Shown here: piece after piece, positions 1 through 9,033 of the stretch | How the letters are laid out: each line of letters begins with the position of its first letter | Position numbering within the stretch: the first letter of the stretch is position 1 | Assembly: GCF_014522265.1 (NCBI RefSeq) | Contig: NZ_CP017024.1 | Coordinates: 1,516,001 to 1,580,000 of the forward strand | DNA length: 64,000 nt | Origin: Pseudomonas oryzihabitans | Lineage (GTDB): Bacteria; Pseudomonadota; Gammaproteobacteria; Pseudomonadales; Pseudomonadaceae | Direction: 5' to 3' | The notes under the pieces: generated by a model | What the model was told of the DNA's origin: nothing | What the model saw: only the letters and a program-made list of their open reading frames with translations | The model's database searches: none | Position numbers and translations under genes: made by a program

Positions 1-1251
1 TACATCAGCCCCGGTCTGTTGCGCGATGGCGTCTTCCAGACCGGCGCGGCCGGGGTGTTCGGCGTCTCCGACCAGGCCGCCTTCGCCGCGGCCACCTTTC
101 TCGGCCTGTTCGTCGGCGCCAGCCTGCTCAGCCCCATCGCCGACCGCTTCGGCCGCCGGGCGATCTTTACCTGGGCGCTGGTCGGCTACACCCTGGCGAC
201 CCTGGCCATGGGCCTGCAGACCACCGCCCTGGGGCTGATCGTCCTGCGATTCGTGGTGGGCATCGGCCTGGGCCTGGAGCTGGTGACCATCGACGCCTAT
301 CTGTCGGAACTGGTGCCCAAGGCCATGCGCACCTCGGCGTTCGCCTTCGCCTTCGCCCTCCAGTTCCTCTCGGTGCCGGCGGTGGCGTTGCTGTCCTGGT
401 GGCTGGTGCCCCAGGCGCCGCTGGGGATCTCCGGCTGGCGCTGGGTGGTGCTGTCCAGTGCCGTCTTCGCCCTGTTCATCTGGTGGCTGCGCCAGCGCCT
501 GCCCGAATCACCGCGCTGGCTGGCCCAGCAGGGCCGGCTGGACGAGGCCGAACAGGGCGTGGAGCGCCTGGAAGCCGCCTGCCAGGCCGACCGCGGCCAG
601 CCGCTGCCGCCGCCGGCGGCAGTGGTGGAAGAACCTGCGGTAAGCGCGCGCTTCGCGGCGTTGTGGCAACCACCCTATCGGCGCCGGGTGATCATGCTGA
701 TCGTCTTCAACCTGTTCCAGGCCATCGGCTTCTTCGGCTTCGGCAACTGGCTGCCGGCGCTGCTCTCCGGCCAGGGCGTGAGCCTGACCCACAGCCTGGG
801 CTATGCCTTCGTCATCACCCTCGCCTATCCGCTGGGGCCGCTGCTGTTCGTGCGCATCGCCAATCGCTTCGAGAACAAGTGGCAGATCGTCGGCTCCGCC
901 CTGGGGACGGTGGGCTTCGGCAGCCTGTTCGCCCTGCAGCAGGGCGCCCTCGGTCTGATCCTCTGTGGCATCGGCATCACCTTCTGCAACGCCTGGCTGA
1001 CCTTCGCCTTCCACTCCTACCAGGCCGAGCTGTTTCCCACCGCCATCCGCGCCCGGGCGGTGGGCTTCTGCTATTCCTTCAGTCGGCTGTCCACGGTGTT
1101 CAGCAGCCTGCTGATCGGCACCCTGCTGGAGCGCCTGGGCACTCCGGGCGTGCTCGCCTTCATCGTCGCCAGCATGCTGATCGTGGTGCTGACCATCGGC
1201 CTGTTCGGCCCGCGCACCCGCAACCGGGCGCTGGAGGCCATCGCCCGCTGA
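1..1251 (+). CDS. MFS transporter, sugar/aromatic-acid porter type (5' end outside window)
   Basis: Inner-membrane major facilitator permease, likely a proton symporter for a small organic acid or sugar. The reading frame is open from base 1, so the true start lies upstream. Visible marks are the loop 2-3 signature around 'SPIADRFGRR', the 'GIGLGLELVTIDAYLSELVP' stretch after TM4 and 'PESPRWLAQQGRLDEAE' in the central cytoplasmic loop, all typical of sugar-porter and AAHS-type MFS proteins. About 416 residues are in the window, so only a short N-terminal piece is missing. It converges on the chemoreceptor gene 12 bases downstream. The substrate cannot be told from this sequence. Confidence 0.85.
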   Translation, partial: YISPGLLRDGVFQTGAAGVFGVSDQAAFAAATFLGLFVGASLLSPIADRFGRRAIFTWALVGYTLATLAMGLQTTALGLIVLRFVVGIGLGLELVTIDAYLSELVPKAMRTSAFAFAFALQFLSVPAVALLSWWLVPQAPLGISGWRWVVLSSAVFALFIWWLRQRLPESPRWLAQQGRLDEAEQGVERLEAACQADRGQPLPPPAAVVEEPAVSARFAALWQPPYRRRVIMLIVFNLFQAIGFFGFGNWLPALLSGQGVSLTHSLGYAFVITLAYPLGPLLFVRIANRFENKWQIVGSALGTVGFGSLFALQQGALGLILCGIGITFCNAWLTFAFHSYQAELFPTAIRARAVGFCYSFSRLSTVFSSLLIGTLLERLGTPGVLAFIVASMLIVVLTIGLFGPRTRNRALEAIAR

Positions 1252-1263
1252 AGGATTCCGCGT

Positions 1264-2895
1264 TCAGAGCCGGAATTGCCGCACCGCACCGCTCAGGTCA
1301 CCGGCCAGGCGCGCCAGGTCGGTGCTGGCGGCGGCGGTCTGCCCGGCCCCGGCGGCGTTCTGGGTGGACAGGTCGCGAATGCTGGTGAGGTTGCGATCCA
1401 CCTCGCGGGCCACCTGGGCCTGCTCCTCGGTGGCGGCGGAGATGCTCAGGTTGCGCTCGGTGATCTGCCCGATGTGGCGACCGATCTCGGCCAGGGCCTC
1501 GCCGGCGGCCGCGGCCACCTGCAGGCAGACACCAGCCTGCTGATTGCTGGTGGCCATGGCGTCCACCGCCTTGCCGGCGCCGCCCTGGATGGCGCCGATC
1601 ATGTCTTCGATCTCGCCGGTGGACTGCTGGGTACGGGCCGCCAGGGCGCGCACCTCATCGGCCACCACGGCAAAGCCGCGACCCGCCTCACCGGCACGCG
1701 CGGCTTCGATGGCGGCGTTGAGCGCCAGCAGATTGGTCTGCTCGGCGATGCCGCGGATGACGTCGAGCACCCCGCTGATGCGTTGCACCTGGGCGGCCAG
1801 GCCGTCGATCTCGCCACTGCTGGAGGTCACGGCGCCATGCAGGGCGTGGATGGTGGTGAGGGTCTCCTCGACCCGGCGCTGACCGAGGTCGGCCGAGGTG
1901 CGCGAATCCTGGGCGGCGGCGCTGGCGGCGGCGGCGTTGCGCGCGACCTCCTCCACCGCGGCGGTCATCTGGTTGACGGCGGTGGCCGCCTGGGCCAGTT
2001 CGTCATTCTGCCGCTGAATGCCGCGCAGCCCGGTATCGGTGACCGTCGACAGCTCTTCGGAGGTGGATGCCAGGGTGGTGGACGACAGGGTCAGCCGCTC
2101 CAGGGTGCCGCGCAGGTTGTCCTGCATCCGCGCCATGGCCGCCAGCAACCGGCCGGGTTCGTCGCGCCCGTCCGGCTCGACGGTCCGGCTGAGGTCGTTG
2201 GCGGCGATGCGCTCGGCCACCGCCAAGGCCTTTTCCAGCGGCCCGGTGAGGCTGCGGGTAAAGCGCCAGGCCAGCAGCAGGGTACCGGCCAGGGCCGCCA
2301 CCATCACCGCCACGGTGATGGCGATGGCGTTGTGGTAGCTGGCCATGGAAGCAGCGGCCAGCCGCGTGACCTTGCCGTCGACCACCCCGGCGAGTTCATT
2401 GACGGTAGCGCTCAGGGCATTGCCACTGTGGGCCATCTCGCCGTCCTGCCCGGCCAGCTTGAGCAGCTCGGCGTCGTTCTGGTCGTCCAGCGCCTTGAGA
2501 TAGCGATTCTGGTTGTTCAGGTAGGTGGCCAGCTGGCCGGTCATCCGGGTGTAGACCTCCCGCCCGGTGTCGGTGAGCAACAGGGCGTCGAACTGGCGCA
2601 CATGCTGTTCCAGGCTGGCCTTGGCCGCCTCGATGGCCTTGTGCACCGCCTGGGTCTCGGCGTTGGAGCTGGCCAGCATCAGGCCCTGGTTGTGCATGCG
2701 CAGACTCAGCAGATCGGCGCGGATCTCGCCGATGGTCTGGACGCTGGGGATGACATTGCCGACGATCTGCTCCTCGCCCTCCTTGATGACGCGATTCTGG
2801 CCCAGGGAAAACAGCCCGAGGCCGATCACCAGCAGGGCGAAGAAACCAAAGGCAACCAGGGCCCGCGGGGCGATGTTGAGGGAGCGTAGCTTCAC
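1264..2895 (-). CDS. Methyl-accepting chemotaxis protein
   Basis: Transmembrane chemoreceptor that signals to CheW/CheA. The order is a short cytoplasmic N-terminus ([13 protein letters not shown]), TM1, a periplasmic four-helix-bundle type ligand domain of about 150 residues, TM2, HAMP, then a long coiled-coil signalling domain. The hairpin tip contains '[20 protein letters not shown]', diagnostic of MCPs. I chose the GTG at 2895 because GAGG precedes it at good spacing and the family begins M-K-L-R-S; an ATG 15 codons upstream is also open. No C-terminal CheR-binding pentapeptide is evident. The ligand is unknown. The gene stands alone, with no che genes nearby. Confidence 0.92.
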   Translation of the reverse strand: MKLRSLNIAPRALVAFGFFALLVIGLGLFSLGQNRVIKEGEEQIVGNVIPSVQTIGEIRADLLSLRMHNQGLMLASSNAETQAVHKAIEAAKASLEQHVRQFDALLLTDTGREVYTRMTGQLATYLNNQNRYLKALDDQNDAELLKLAGQDGEMAHSGNALSATVNELAGVVDGKVTRLAAASMASYHNAIAITVAVMVAALAGTLLLAWRFTRSLTGPLEKALAVAERIAANDLSRTVEPDGRDEPGRLLAAMARMQDNLRGTLERLTLSSTTLASTSEELSTVTDTGLRGIQRQNDELAQAATAVNQMTAAVEEVARNAAAASAAAQDSRTSADLGQRRVEETLTTIHALHGAVTSSSGEIDGLAAQVQRISGVLDVIRGIAEQTNLLALNAAIEAARAGEAGRGFAVVADEVRALAARTQQSTGEIEDMIGAIQGGAGKAVDAMATSNQQAGVCLQVAAAAGEALAEIGRHIGQITERNLSISAATEEQAQVAREVDRNLTSIRDLSTQNAAGAGQTAAASTDLARLAGDLSGAVRQFRL

Positions 2896-2989
2896 CGGGA
2901 AGACCTCGAAAAAATGATTAGCCCCCTCATGATCGGCCAAACGGCGCCAGGCTTTAGGGTTCGCTGGCGCCGGATGAATGTTTTATCGC

Positions 2990-5900
2990 CTAGGCCTCCC
3001 CCGCCTCGCTCAAGCGCGTCTGCGCCAGCCGTTTCGCGCCGGCCACGTCGGCCTTGCCGGTCCCCAGTTTCGGCAGGCTATCCACCGCCAGCCAGGCCGA
3101 AGGCAGCAGCAGTCCGCTCACCCCCTGGGCCAGCAGGGTCTTTTCCATCGCCGCGCCGTCCAGGGTGCCGGTATGTAGCACCACGATGCGCTCGCCCTTC
3201 CTGGGATCCGGCAGATTGACCGCCTGCAGCTCGATCTCCGGATCGGCCACCGCCTTGGCCAGGGCCTGCTCCACGGCGCCCAGGCTGACCATCTCGCCGC
3301 CGATCTTGGCGAAGCGCGAATAGCGGTCGACGATGGTGAGAAAGCCGTCCTCGTCCAGCCGACCCTGGTCGCCGGTCACGTACCAGCGCTCGCCGTCGAT
3401 CTCGCGGATCGCCTTGGCGGTGCGCTCGGGATCGTTCAGGTAGCCCTGCATCAGTTGCGGCCCGCCGATCAGCACCATGCCGGCCTCGCCGGTGGGCAAT
3501 TCGGCAAGGGTCTGGGGGTCGACGATCTTGAAGCCGGTCCCCGGCAGCGGCATGCCCACGGTGCCGAGCTTGCCGCCGCGCTGCACCTGCAGGTAGCTCA
3601 TGTCCAGGGCATCGGGCAGGTTGACCGAGGCCACCGGCGCGGTCTCGGTGGCGCCGTAGCCCTCGTAGATGTCCTGGTTGAACTTGAGCTTGAAGGCCTC
3701 GCGCACCGCCGGATCCAGGCGCTCGGCACCGGCCACCACGATGCGCAGACTCTCCAGCATCAGCGGATGCACCTTGGTGTTGCGCACGAACAGCCGCAGG
3801 AAGGTCGAGGTGCCGCAGAGCACCGTGGCGCGGTGGGTCGCCACCGCCTTGGCGATGCCAGCCACGTCGGTGGGATCGGCCTGGCAGACCACCGGCACCC
3901 CCTCGATCAGCGGCAGGAACTGGGTCACGGTGAGGCCGAAGGCGTGGAACAGCGGCAGCGAGGCCATGAAGACGTCGTCGTCCTGGGTGTTGAGCACGTC
4001 CGAGGTCTGCTTGAGATTGGCCATGAGGTTGCTGTGGCTGAGCATCACCCCCTTGGGCGTGCCCTCGCTGCCACTGGAGAAGAGGATCGCGGCGGTGGCC
4101 TCGGGATCGTGGGCGCGACTCACCAGCACCTGCAGCATGGCGGTGGGCAACAGCCAGACCGCCAGCCAGTTGGCCAGTAGCTCGGCCTTGCCGATGCCGG
4201 CGCGCAACTCCTCCAGATCCACCACCTCGCGTCCGGCCAGCAACTCGTCCACCGGCAGGCCGCGCTTGCGCAGGCGGTCGAGGAAGCGCGTCGAGGTGTA
4301 GACGGTACGGATACCGGCCTGGTCCAGGCCGGATGCCAGCGCCTCGGGCGTGGCCGTGTAGTTGAGATTGACCAGGGTCTTGCCGGCCAGCAGCACCGCC
4401 ATGTTGGCCAGCATGCCGCCGCTGCTGGTGGGCAGCAGCAGGCCGAGATTGGCCTCGGGCCGCTTGCGCATCCGCCGCGCCAGGCAGGCGGCGCCGGTAA
4501 GCGCCTGGGCGGCCTTGAGCGGAGCGCCCAGGTCGTCGATCAGCGCCAGGCCATTGGGCCGGCGCTTGACGCTGGCGACCCAGGCATCGGCCAGCGACGG
4601 CAGGCCCTGCATGTAGCGCTCCCAGGAGCGGATCGACAACTCGAAGATCCGCCGCTTGAGCACATCGGCCGGAGTGTCCTTGGGCAACGCCTTGCCGAAG
4701 GCCACCACCACCTCGCGGTGCAGCGGGCTGTCACGCAGCTCCTTGAGCTTGCTGGAAGAGCGCGAGAACTGGCTGCCCCAGAGGCCGCGCAGGTAGAAGG
4801 GCACGATCTGCACCTCGGGACCGACCCGCTCGCAGGCCTTTTCGTAGCCGCGGCGGAATTCGCCGAGCTGACCGGTGCGGCTGATCGCCCCCTCCGGAAA
4901 CAGGCAGACCACCTCGCCGGCGCTCAGCAGCCCGGCCACCTGCTCCAGCGCCGCGCCGGCGCCGGTACCCTGGGCGATGGGCAGGCAGCCCATGGCCTTG
5001 AGGAAGGGCTTCAGGTACCAGCGCTCGTAGATGGCGCGCAGCATCACGAAGCGTACCGGGCGCGGACTGGCGATCTGCACCATGGCCCAGTCCACCCAGC
5101 TGATGTGATTGCCCAGCAGCAGCACCCCGCCCTGGGCCGGCAGGTTCTGCAGGCCCTGCACCTGGATGCGGTAGTGCCGGGTGACCATCAGGCCGAGCAG
5201 GAAACGCACCAGGCTCTGGGGCAGCTTCCACACCGTGTAGGCGCCGCCGATCAGCGCCACGGCGGCGATCAGCAGCAACAGCCAGCGACTGTCCAGACCG
5301 AGCAGGGCGATCACCGCGGTGAGCACCAGAAAGCTCAGCATGGCGACGTTCTGCACCCAGTTGTTGGCCGCCAGCACCGTACCGAGCTGATCCTCGCGGG
5401 CATGGAACTGGATCAGGGCGTTGAGCGGGACGATGAACAGCCCGCCCATCAGGCCGATGAAGATGAAGTTGAGCGCATGCACCCAGGCCGAACTGGGCGC
5501 CGGCAGCCACCACAGGCCGAGGGCGATGCCCAGGGCGCCCACCGGGATCAGCCCGGTCTCGATGCGCCCGCGGGAGGCCCGGCTGGCCAGCGCCGAGCCG
5601 ATCGCGATGCCGATGCCGGCGCAGGCCAGGATGCCCTGCAACAGCAGCACGTTGTCGATGCCCAGATGATCCTTGGCATAGGCCGGAAAGCTCGCCAGCA
5701 GCACCTGGCCCACCGACCAGAACACCGCCAGGCCGATGATCGACAGGCGGATCACCGGATTCTCGCCGATCACCGCCAGGTTGCGTCGGGCGGTCTGCAG
5801 CCGCAGATAGGCATGCCAGTCGAAGGGCTCGCGCGGCCTGGGCTCTTCCAGCAGCGGCAGGCGATAGAGCAGCGCCACCTCGGCCAGGCTGCAGAGCACC

Positions 5901-6460
5901 AGCAGCCAGCCCAGCGGGGCAATGTCCTGCAGGATCGCATGGGGCGTGGCATGGCCCTCGCCCAGGTGCAGCTGGAAGAAGGCGGTGAAGACCACGGTGC
6001 CGGCCAGGATGGCGATGATGGAATTGGCCTGCACCAGGCCATTGCCCTCGGCCAGCCGCTGCTTGCCGAACAGCGCCTTGATGTAGCCGTACTTGGCCGG
6101 CGAATAGAAGGTCGCCTGGATGGCCAGCAGGAGCGTCATGGCGAAGGCCAGTTCGAACAGCCCGGCATAGTAGGCCAGGGTGATGCCCAGGGTGATGGCC
6201 ACCGCCGCCCAGCCGCCAAGGCGCAGCACCCGGACCTTGGCGAAGCGATCGGCCACATGGCCGGAAGGACTGAACAGCAGGATGAAGGGCAACAGCATCA
6301 TGCCGTTGACCAAGGCGGTCAGCACCACCTGAGTGGAACCGTCATAGACCTTGAACACGGTGTTCTGGATGACGATCTTGTGGCCAAGATCGACGAAGGC
6401 GTTGAGAAAGACGGCGATCAGGTAGGGCCAGGCCCCCTTGATCCGGTGCAGCTTGTCCAT
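2990..6460 (-). CDS. aas: LplT-Aas fusion: lysophospholipid transporter / acyltransferase / acyl-ACP synthetase
   Basis: A single 1156-residue polypeptide for lysophospholipid salvage at the inner membrane. Residues about 1-410 are an LplT-like MFS flippase (start MDKLHRIKGAWPYLIAVFLN). About 430-620 are a PlsC-type acyltransferase with the NHxxxxD box 'GNHISWVDW' and the 'FPEGAISRTG' motif. About 650-1150 are an AMP-binding acyl-ACP synthetase with 'ILFSSGSEGTPKGV' and 'VTGDQGRLDEDGF'. In E. coli these are two proteins, LplT and Aas, so the fusion fits the pathway: flip in, then re-acylate the lysolipid. The ATG at 6460 follows AAAGAGA; a longer frame to 6529 lacks a better site. Confidence 0.93.
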   Translation of the reverse strand: MDKLHRIKGAWPYLIAVFLNAFVDLGHKIVIQNTVFKVYDGSTQVVLTALVNGMMLLPFILLFSPSGHVADRFAKVRVLRLGGWAAVAITLGITLAYYAGLFELAFAMTLLLAIQATFYSPAKYGYIKALFGKQRLAEGNGLVQANSIIAILAGTVVFTAFFQLHLGEGHATPHAILQDIAPLGWLLVLCSLAEVALLYRLPLLEEPRPREPFDWHAYLRLQTARRNLAVIGENPVIRLSIIGLAVFWSVGQVLLASFPAYAKDHLGIDNVLLLQGILACAGIGIAIGSALASRASRGRIETGLIPVGALGIALGLWWLPAPSSAWVHALNFIFIGLMGGLFIVPLNALIQFHAREDQLGTVLAANNWVQNVAMLSFLVLTAVIALLGLDSRWLLLLIAAVALIGGAYTVWKLPQSLVRFLLGLMVTRHYRIQVQGLQNLPAQGGVLLLGNHISWVDWAMVQIASPRPVRFVMLRAIYERWYLKPFLKAMGCLPIAQGTGAGAALEQVAGLLSAGEVVCLFPEGAISRTGQLGEFRRGYEKACERVGPEVQIVPFYLRGLWGSQFSRSSSKLKELRDSPLHREVVVAFGKALPKDTPADVLKRRIFELSIRSWERYMQGLPSLADAWVASVKRRPNGLALIDDLGAPLKAAQALTGAACLARRMRKRPEANLGLLLPTSSGGMLANMAVLLAGKTLVNLNYTATPEALASGLDQAGIRTVYTSTRFLDRLRKRGLPVDELLAGREVVDLEELRAGIGKAELLANWLAVWLLPTAMLQVLVSRAHDPEATAAILFSSGSEGTPKGVMLSHSNLMANLKQTSDVLNTQDDDVFMASLPLFHAFGLTVTQFLPLIEGVPVVCQADPTDVAGIAKAVATHRATVLCGTSTFLRLFVRNTKVHPLMLESLRIVVAGAERLDPAVREAFKLKFNQDIYEGYGATETAPVASVNLPDALDMSYLQVQRGGKLGTVGMPLPGTGFKIVDPQTLAELPTGEAGMVLIGGPQLMQGYLNDPERTAKAIREIDGERWYVTGDQGRLDEDGFLTIVDRYSRFAKIGGEMVSLGAVEQALAKAVADPEIELQAVNLPDPRKGERIVVLHTGTLDGAAMEKTLLAQGVSGLLLPSAWLAVDSLPKLGTGKADVAGAKRLAQTRLSEAGEA

Positions 6461-6728
6461 GCGGAGTCTCTTTCGAGCAGGGGAATCCGTAGCCTGAGTG
6501 AGACGCTCTGGCAGCGCAAGCAGCGCCATTGGTCAACAAATATGCGAATCAGGGCTATACAAGCTCGTGAAAGCGAGTATGGTGTGGGCACTGCTACTGC
6601 AATAGTTACTCGATACCTGCTTGATGTTGCTTCATTTTCATCTCCTGGCTCGTCTCACTCTCGCATTACAGTCCCGCTAGCGAATGTCTCGCTAACGTGG
6701 TTGTTCCCCCTACACCCTGGAGATACTC

Positions 6729-6938
6729 ATGTCCAATCGTGAAAATGGCACCGTCAAGTGGTTCAACGATGAAAAAGGCTACGGCTTCATCACCCCGGAA
6801 AGCGGCGCCGACCTGTTCGTGCACTACCGCTCCATCGAAAGCGCCGGCTTCAAGAGCCTGAGCGAAGGCCAGAAGGTCACTTTCGTGGCTGTCAAAGGCC
6901 AGAAGGGTATGCAAGCTGACCAGGTTCAAGTCGTCTAA
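6729..6938 (+). CDS. Cold-shock domain protein (CspA family)
   Basis: A 69-residue single OB-fold RNA/ssDNA-binding protein. RNP1 is 'KGYGFITP' and RNP2 is 'DLFVHYRSI', with the aromatic residues intact; length is normal for CspA/CapB proteins. CTGGAG lies just before the ATG. The 268-base gap to the divergent aas gene is AT-richer than its surroundings, and a long 5' leader as in other cspA-type genes is plausible but not provable here. A strong terminator follows 22 bases after the stop, so it is monocistronic. It could be constitutive or cold-induced. Confidence 0.96.
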   Translation: MSNRENGTVKWFNDEKGYGFITPESGADLFVHYRSIESAGFKSLSEGQKVTFVAVKGQKGMQADQVQVV

Positions 6939-6960
6939 CGACTGATCCGGTTGCAGAAAG

Positions 6961-6983
6961 GCCCCACTTAGGTGGGGCTTTTT
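6961..6983 (+). terminator. Rho-independent terminator of the cold-shock gene
   Basis: GCCCCAC pairs with GTGGGGC across a four-base loop (TTAG) and is followed by a T-rich run. It sits directly behind the csp stop codon. Confidence 0.9.
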
Positions 6984-6985
6984 CG

Positions 6986-7345
6986 TTTCTGGGATTTAAT
7001 GTTTCAGCCGGCTTTACCGCGCTTCACGCCGCCTCTTCTCTTGGGCACCCCAAGATGCAGGCGCGCCCAACGCCCCTTCCAGCAGGGCGAACGCAATCGT
7101 TGCGTAAGGGGTCGAGCGGCATGGATGCCGCGAGAGTCGCGAGGGCCAGGGAAGGCCCTTCGCGGCGGGCCCCTGGAGCGACGATGGAGAGAACGGACCC
7201 CGGCGCAGCCAGGGCCGGATGGCGGGGCAAGCGTTTTTGGTTACTTTTGTCCGGGGCGCGCAGCCGCGACTGGCAAAAGTGACTCGCCCGAAGGGGCGAA
7301 ACAAGGGGTGGCCGCAAACCTCGATAATCAGCCAATCAGCCCAGG
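6986..7345. repeat. Non-coding interspersed repeat with GTTACTTTTG / CAAAAGTGAC arms
   Basis: A 360-base gap between csp and pap with no convincing gene. The core is an imperfect palindrome: GTTACTTTTG (7240-7249) and CAAAAGTGAC (7274-7283), followed by a small GCCC-rich palindrome near 7286-7299. I recognise this arrangement as one that recurs between genes in many Pseudomonas and other gammaproteobacterial genomes, often mis-annotated as short hypothetical proteins on either strand. Several overlapping open frames cross it, with no ribosome site and unlikely composition. Confidence 0.6.
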
Positions 7346-7352
7346 CATTGGC

Positions 7353-8837
7353 TCAGCACTTGTCATACGCCCTTTCTAGCGCCTCGTTGAGCGTCCGCAA
7401 TACCTTCACCCGCGCGAATCTCTTGTCGTTGGCCTCCACCAGCGTCCAGGGCGCGATGGCGGTGCTGGTCTGCACCACCATGTCGTTGACCGCCTGGCTG
7501 TAGAGGTCCCACTTGTCCCGGTTGCGCCAGTCGTCCTCGGTGATCTTGAATCGCTTGAAGGGCGTTTCCTCGCGGGCGCGGAAGCGCTCCAGCTGGGTGT
7601 CCTGGTCGATGGCCAGCCAGAACTTGGCCAGCACGAGGCCGGCGTCGTGGAGCTGTTCCTCGAAGTCGTTGATCTCGCCATAGGCACGCTGCCAGTCGGC
7701 GGCGGAGGTCAGCCCCTCGACCCGCTCCACCAGTACCCGGCCGTACCAGGAACGATCGAAGATGGTGAAATTGCCCTGCCGCGGGATATGCCGCCAGAAG
7801 CGCCAGAGATAGGGCTGGGCCAGTTCTTCGTCGCTGGGCGCGGCGACCGGGACGATGCGGTACTGTCGGGGATCCAGGGCACCCGTGACGCGGCGGATGG
7901 CGCTGCCCTTGCCAGCGGCATCATTGCCCTCGAAGGCCGCCACCAGGGCATGGCGGCGATACTTCTTGTCGCGCAGCCGCCGCGCCAGCCGGGCCTGCTC
8001 GGCGAGCAGCTGGTCGTCGTAATCGGCCTTGTCCAGGCGCTGACTCAGGTCCATGGCCTCCAGCACGCCGCGGCCATCGACCGGCGGCGGCAGCACCGCG
8101 GCGGCTTTGCGCTGCTTGCGCGGCTTGTTGGCCAAGGCGCGCTGCAGCGCCTTGAGCAGCACGGTGCCGACGGTCAGGCTGCGAAAGCGCTCGTCGAAAC
8201 CGGGCACCACGTGCCAGGGGGCATAGTCCTGATGGGTTCGCCGCACCACGCGCTCGCCCTCCTTGACGAAGCGGTCGTAAACCTTGGCCTGGCGCCAGTC
8301 CAGCGGACTGAGCTTCCAGCCCAGGCGGGGATCGTTCTTGAGGTGCTTCAGGCGCTGCTTGAGCTGGGGCTTGGAGAGGTGGAACCAGAACTTGAGGATC
8401 AGCGCGCCTTCGTCGGCGAGCATGCGCTCGAAACGTTCCGCCTGGCCGATGGCGGCATCTAGCTCGACACGACTGAGTTCCTTGTTGACCCGGCCGTGCA
8501 GCATCTGGCTGTACCAGTTGCCAAAGAACACGCCGATCCGCCCCTTGCCCGGCAGGCGCTGCCAGTAGCGCCACGCCGGCGGATGCTGGCGTTCCTCGTG
8601 GCTGGGCTGCAGAAAGGTCTCGACACGGATCAGGCGCGGATCCATCCACTCGTTGAGCAGCTTGACGGTCTCGCCCTTGCCCGCCCCCTCGATGCCATTG
8701 ATCAGCACGATCACCGGGAAGCGGCCTTGGGTCTTGAGTTCGTACTGGGCGGCCAGCAGCGCCTCGCGCAGCTTGGGCAGCTTGGCGTCGTAGGTGGCCT
8801 CGTCGAGCAGGTGTTCGTTTTCGGCGGCTTCGAACAT
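7353..8837 (-). CDS. pap: Polyphosphate:AMP phosphotransferase
   Basis: Cytosolic PPK2-family enzyme, tandem two-domain (class II) form of 494 residues, making ADP from AMP with polyphosphate as donor. Each half carries a Walker A-like loop: 'INGIEGAGKGETVK' in the first (degenerate partner) and 'FEGNDAAGKGSAIR' in the second, with lid motif 'IFDRSWYGRVLVERVEG' in the second. The start at 8837 is set by AAGGAGAT; ten codons of upstream open frame were discarded. A Pho-box-like sequence lies 82-99 bases upstream. The divergent neighbour encodes a CHAD protein, a domain linked to polyphosphate binding, so both flank one control region. Confidence 0.95.
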   Translation of the reverse strand: MFEAAENEHLLDEATYDAKLPKLREALLAAQYELKTQGRFPVIVLINGIEGAGKGETVKLLNEWMDPRLIRVETFLQPSHEERQHPPAWRYWQRLPGKGRIGVFFGNWYSQMLHGRVNKELSRVELDAAIGQAERFERMLADEGALILKFWFHLSKPQLKQRLKHLKNDPRLGWKLSPLDWRQAKVYDRFVKEGERVVRRTHQDYAPWHVVPGFDERFRSLTVGTVLLKALQRALANKPRKQRKAAAVLPPPVDGRGVLEAMDLSQRLDKADYDDQLLAEQARLARRLRDKKYRRHALVAAFEGNDAAGKGSAIRRVTGALDPRQYRIVPVAAPSDEELAQPYLWRFWRHIPRQGNFTIFDRSWYGRVLVERVEGLTSAADWQRAYGEINDFEEQLHDAGLVLAKFWLAIDQDTQLERFRAREETPFKRFKITEDDWRNRDKWDLYSQAVNDMVVQTSTAIAPWTLVEANDKRFARVKVLRTLNEALERAYDKC

Positions 8838-8918
8838 CCGGATCTCCTTGCGCGGGTGGTCGGGCAACTATAGCCCTTCTGACCGACCCGGCGGCAGGCG
8901 GTGCCCGAGCCGACATCC

Positions 8919-8936
8919 ATGACCGAAATATGACGA
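8919..8936 (-). promoter_or_regulatory. Candidate Pho box upstream of pap
   Basis: On the minus strand the site reads TCGTCAT-ATTT-CGGTCAT, matching the PhoB direct-repeat consensus CTGTCAT-N4-CTGTCAT at 5 of 7 and 6 of 7 positions with the correct 4-base spacer. It lies between pap and the CHAD gene. The best -10-like hexamer for pap (TATAGT, 8867-8872) is farther away than in a canonical PhoB promoter, which lowers confidence. Confidence 0.35.
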
Positions 8937-9033
8937 TTAAATGAAATTTGGCATCTCCCGCTGTTGTAGCGGTCTTCCCACCGTTAGGCTCCCGCGCAGA
9001 GCGGGTCTGCAGTCCACCCATAAGGAGAGTTCG

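Noticed and set aside
1276-2889. A 537-codon plus-strand frame over the chemoreceptor gene
   Set aside because: The minus strand encodes a textbook MCP; the plus frame is Gly/His-rich without motifs.
7014-7335. Short open frames on both strands in the csp-pap gap
   Set aside because: They lie in a recognised interspersed repeat, have no ribosome sites and look like the hypothetical proteins often called in such repeats.
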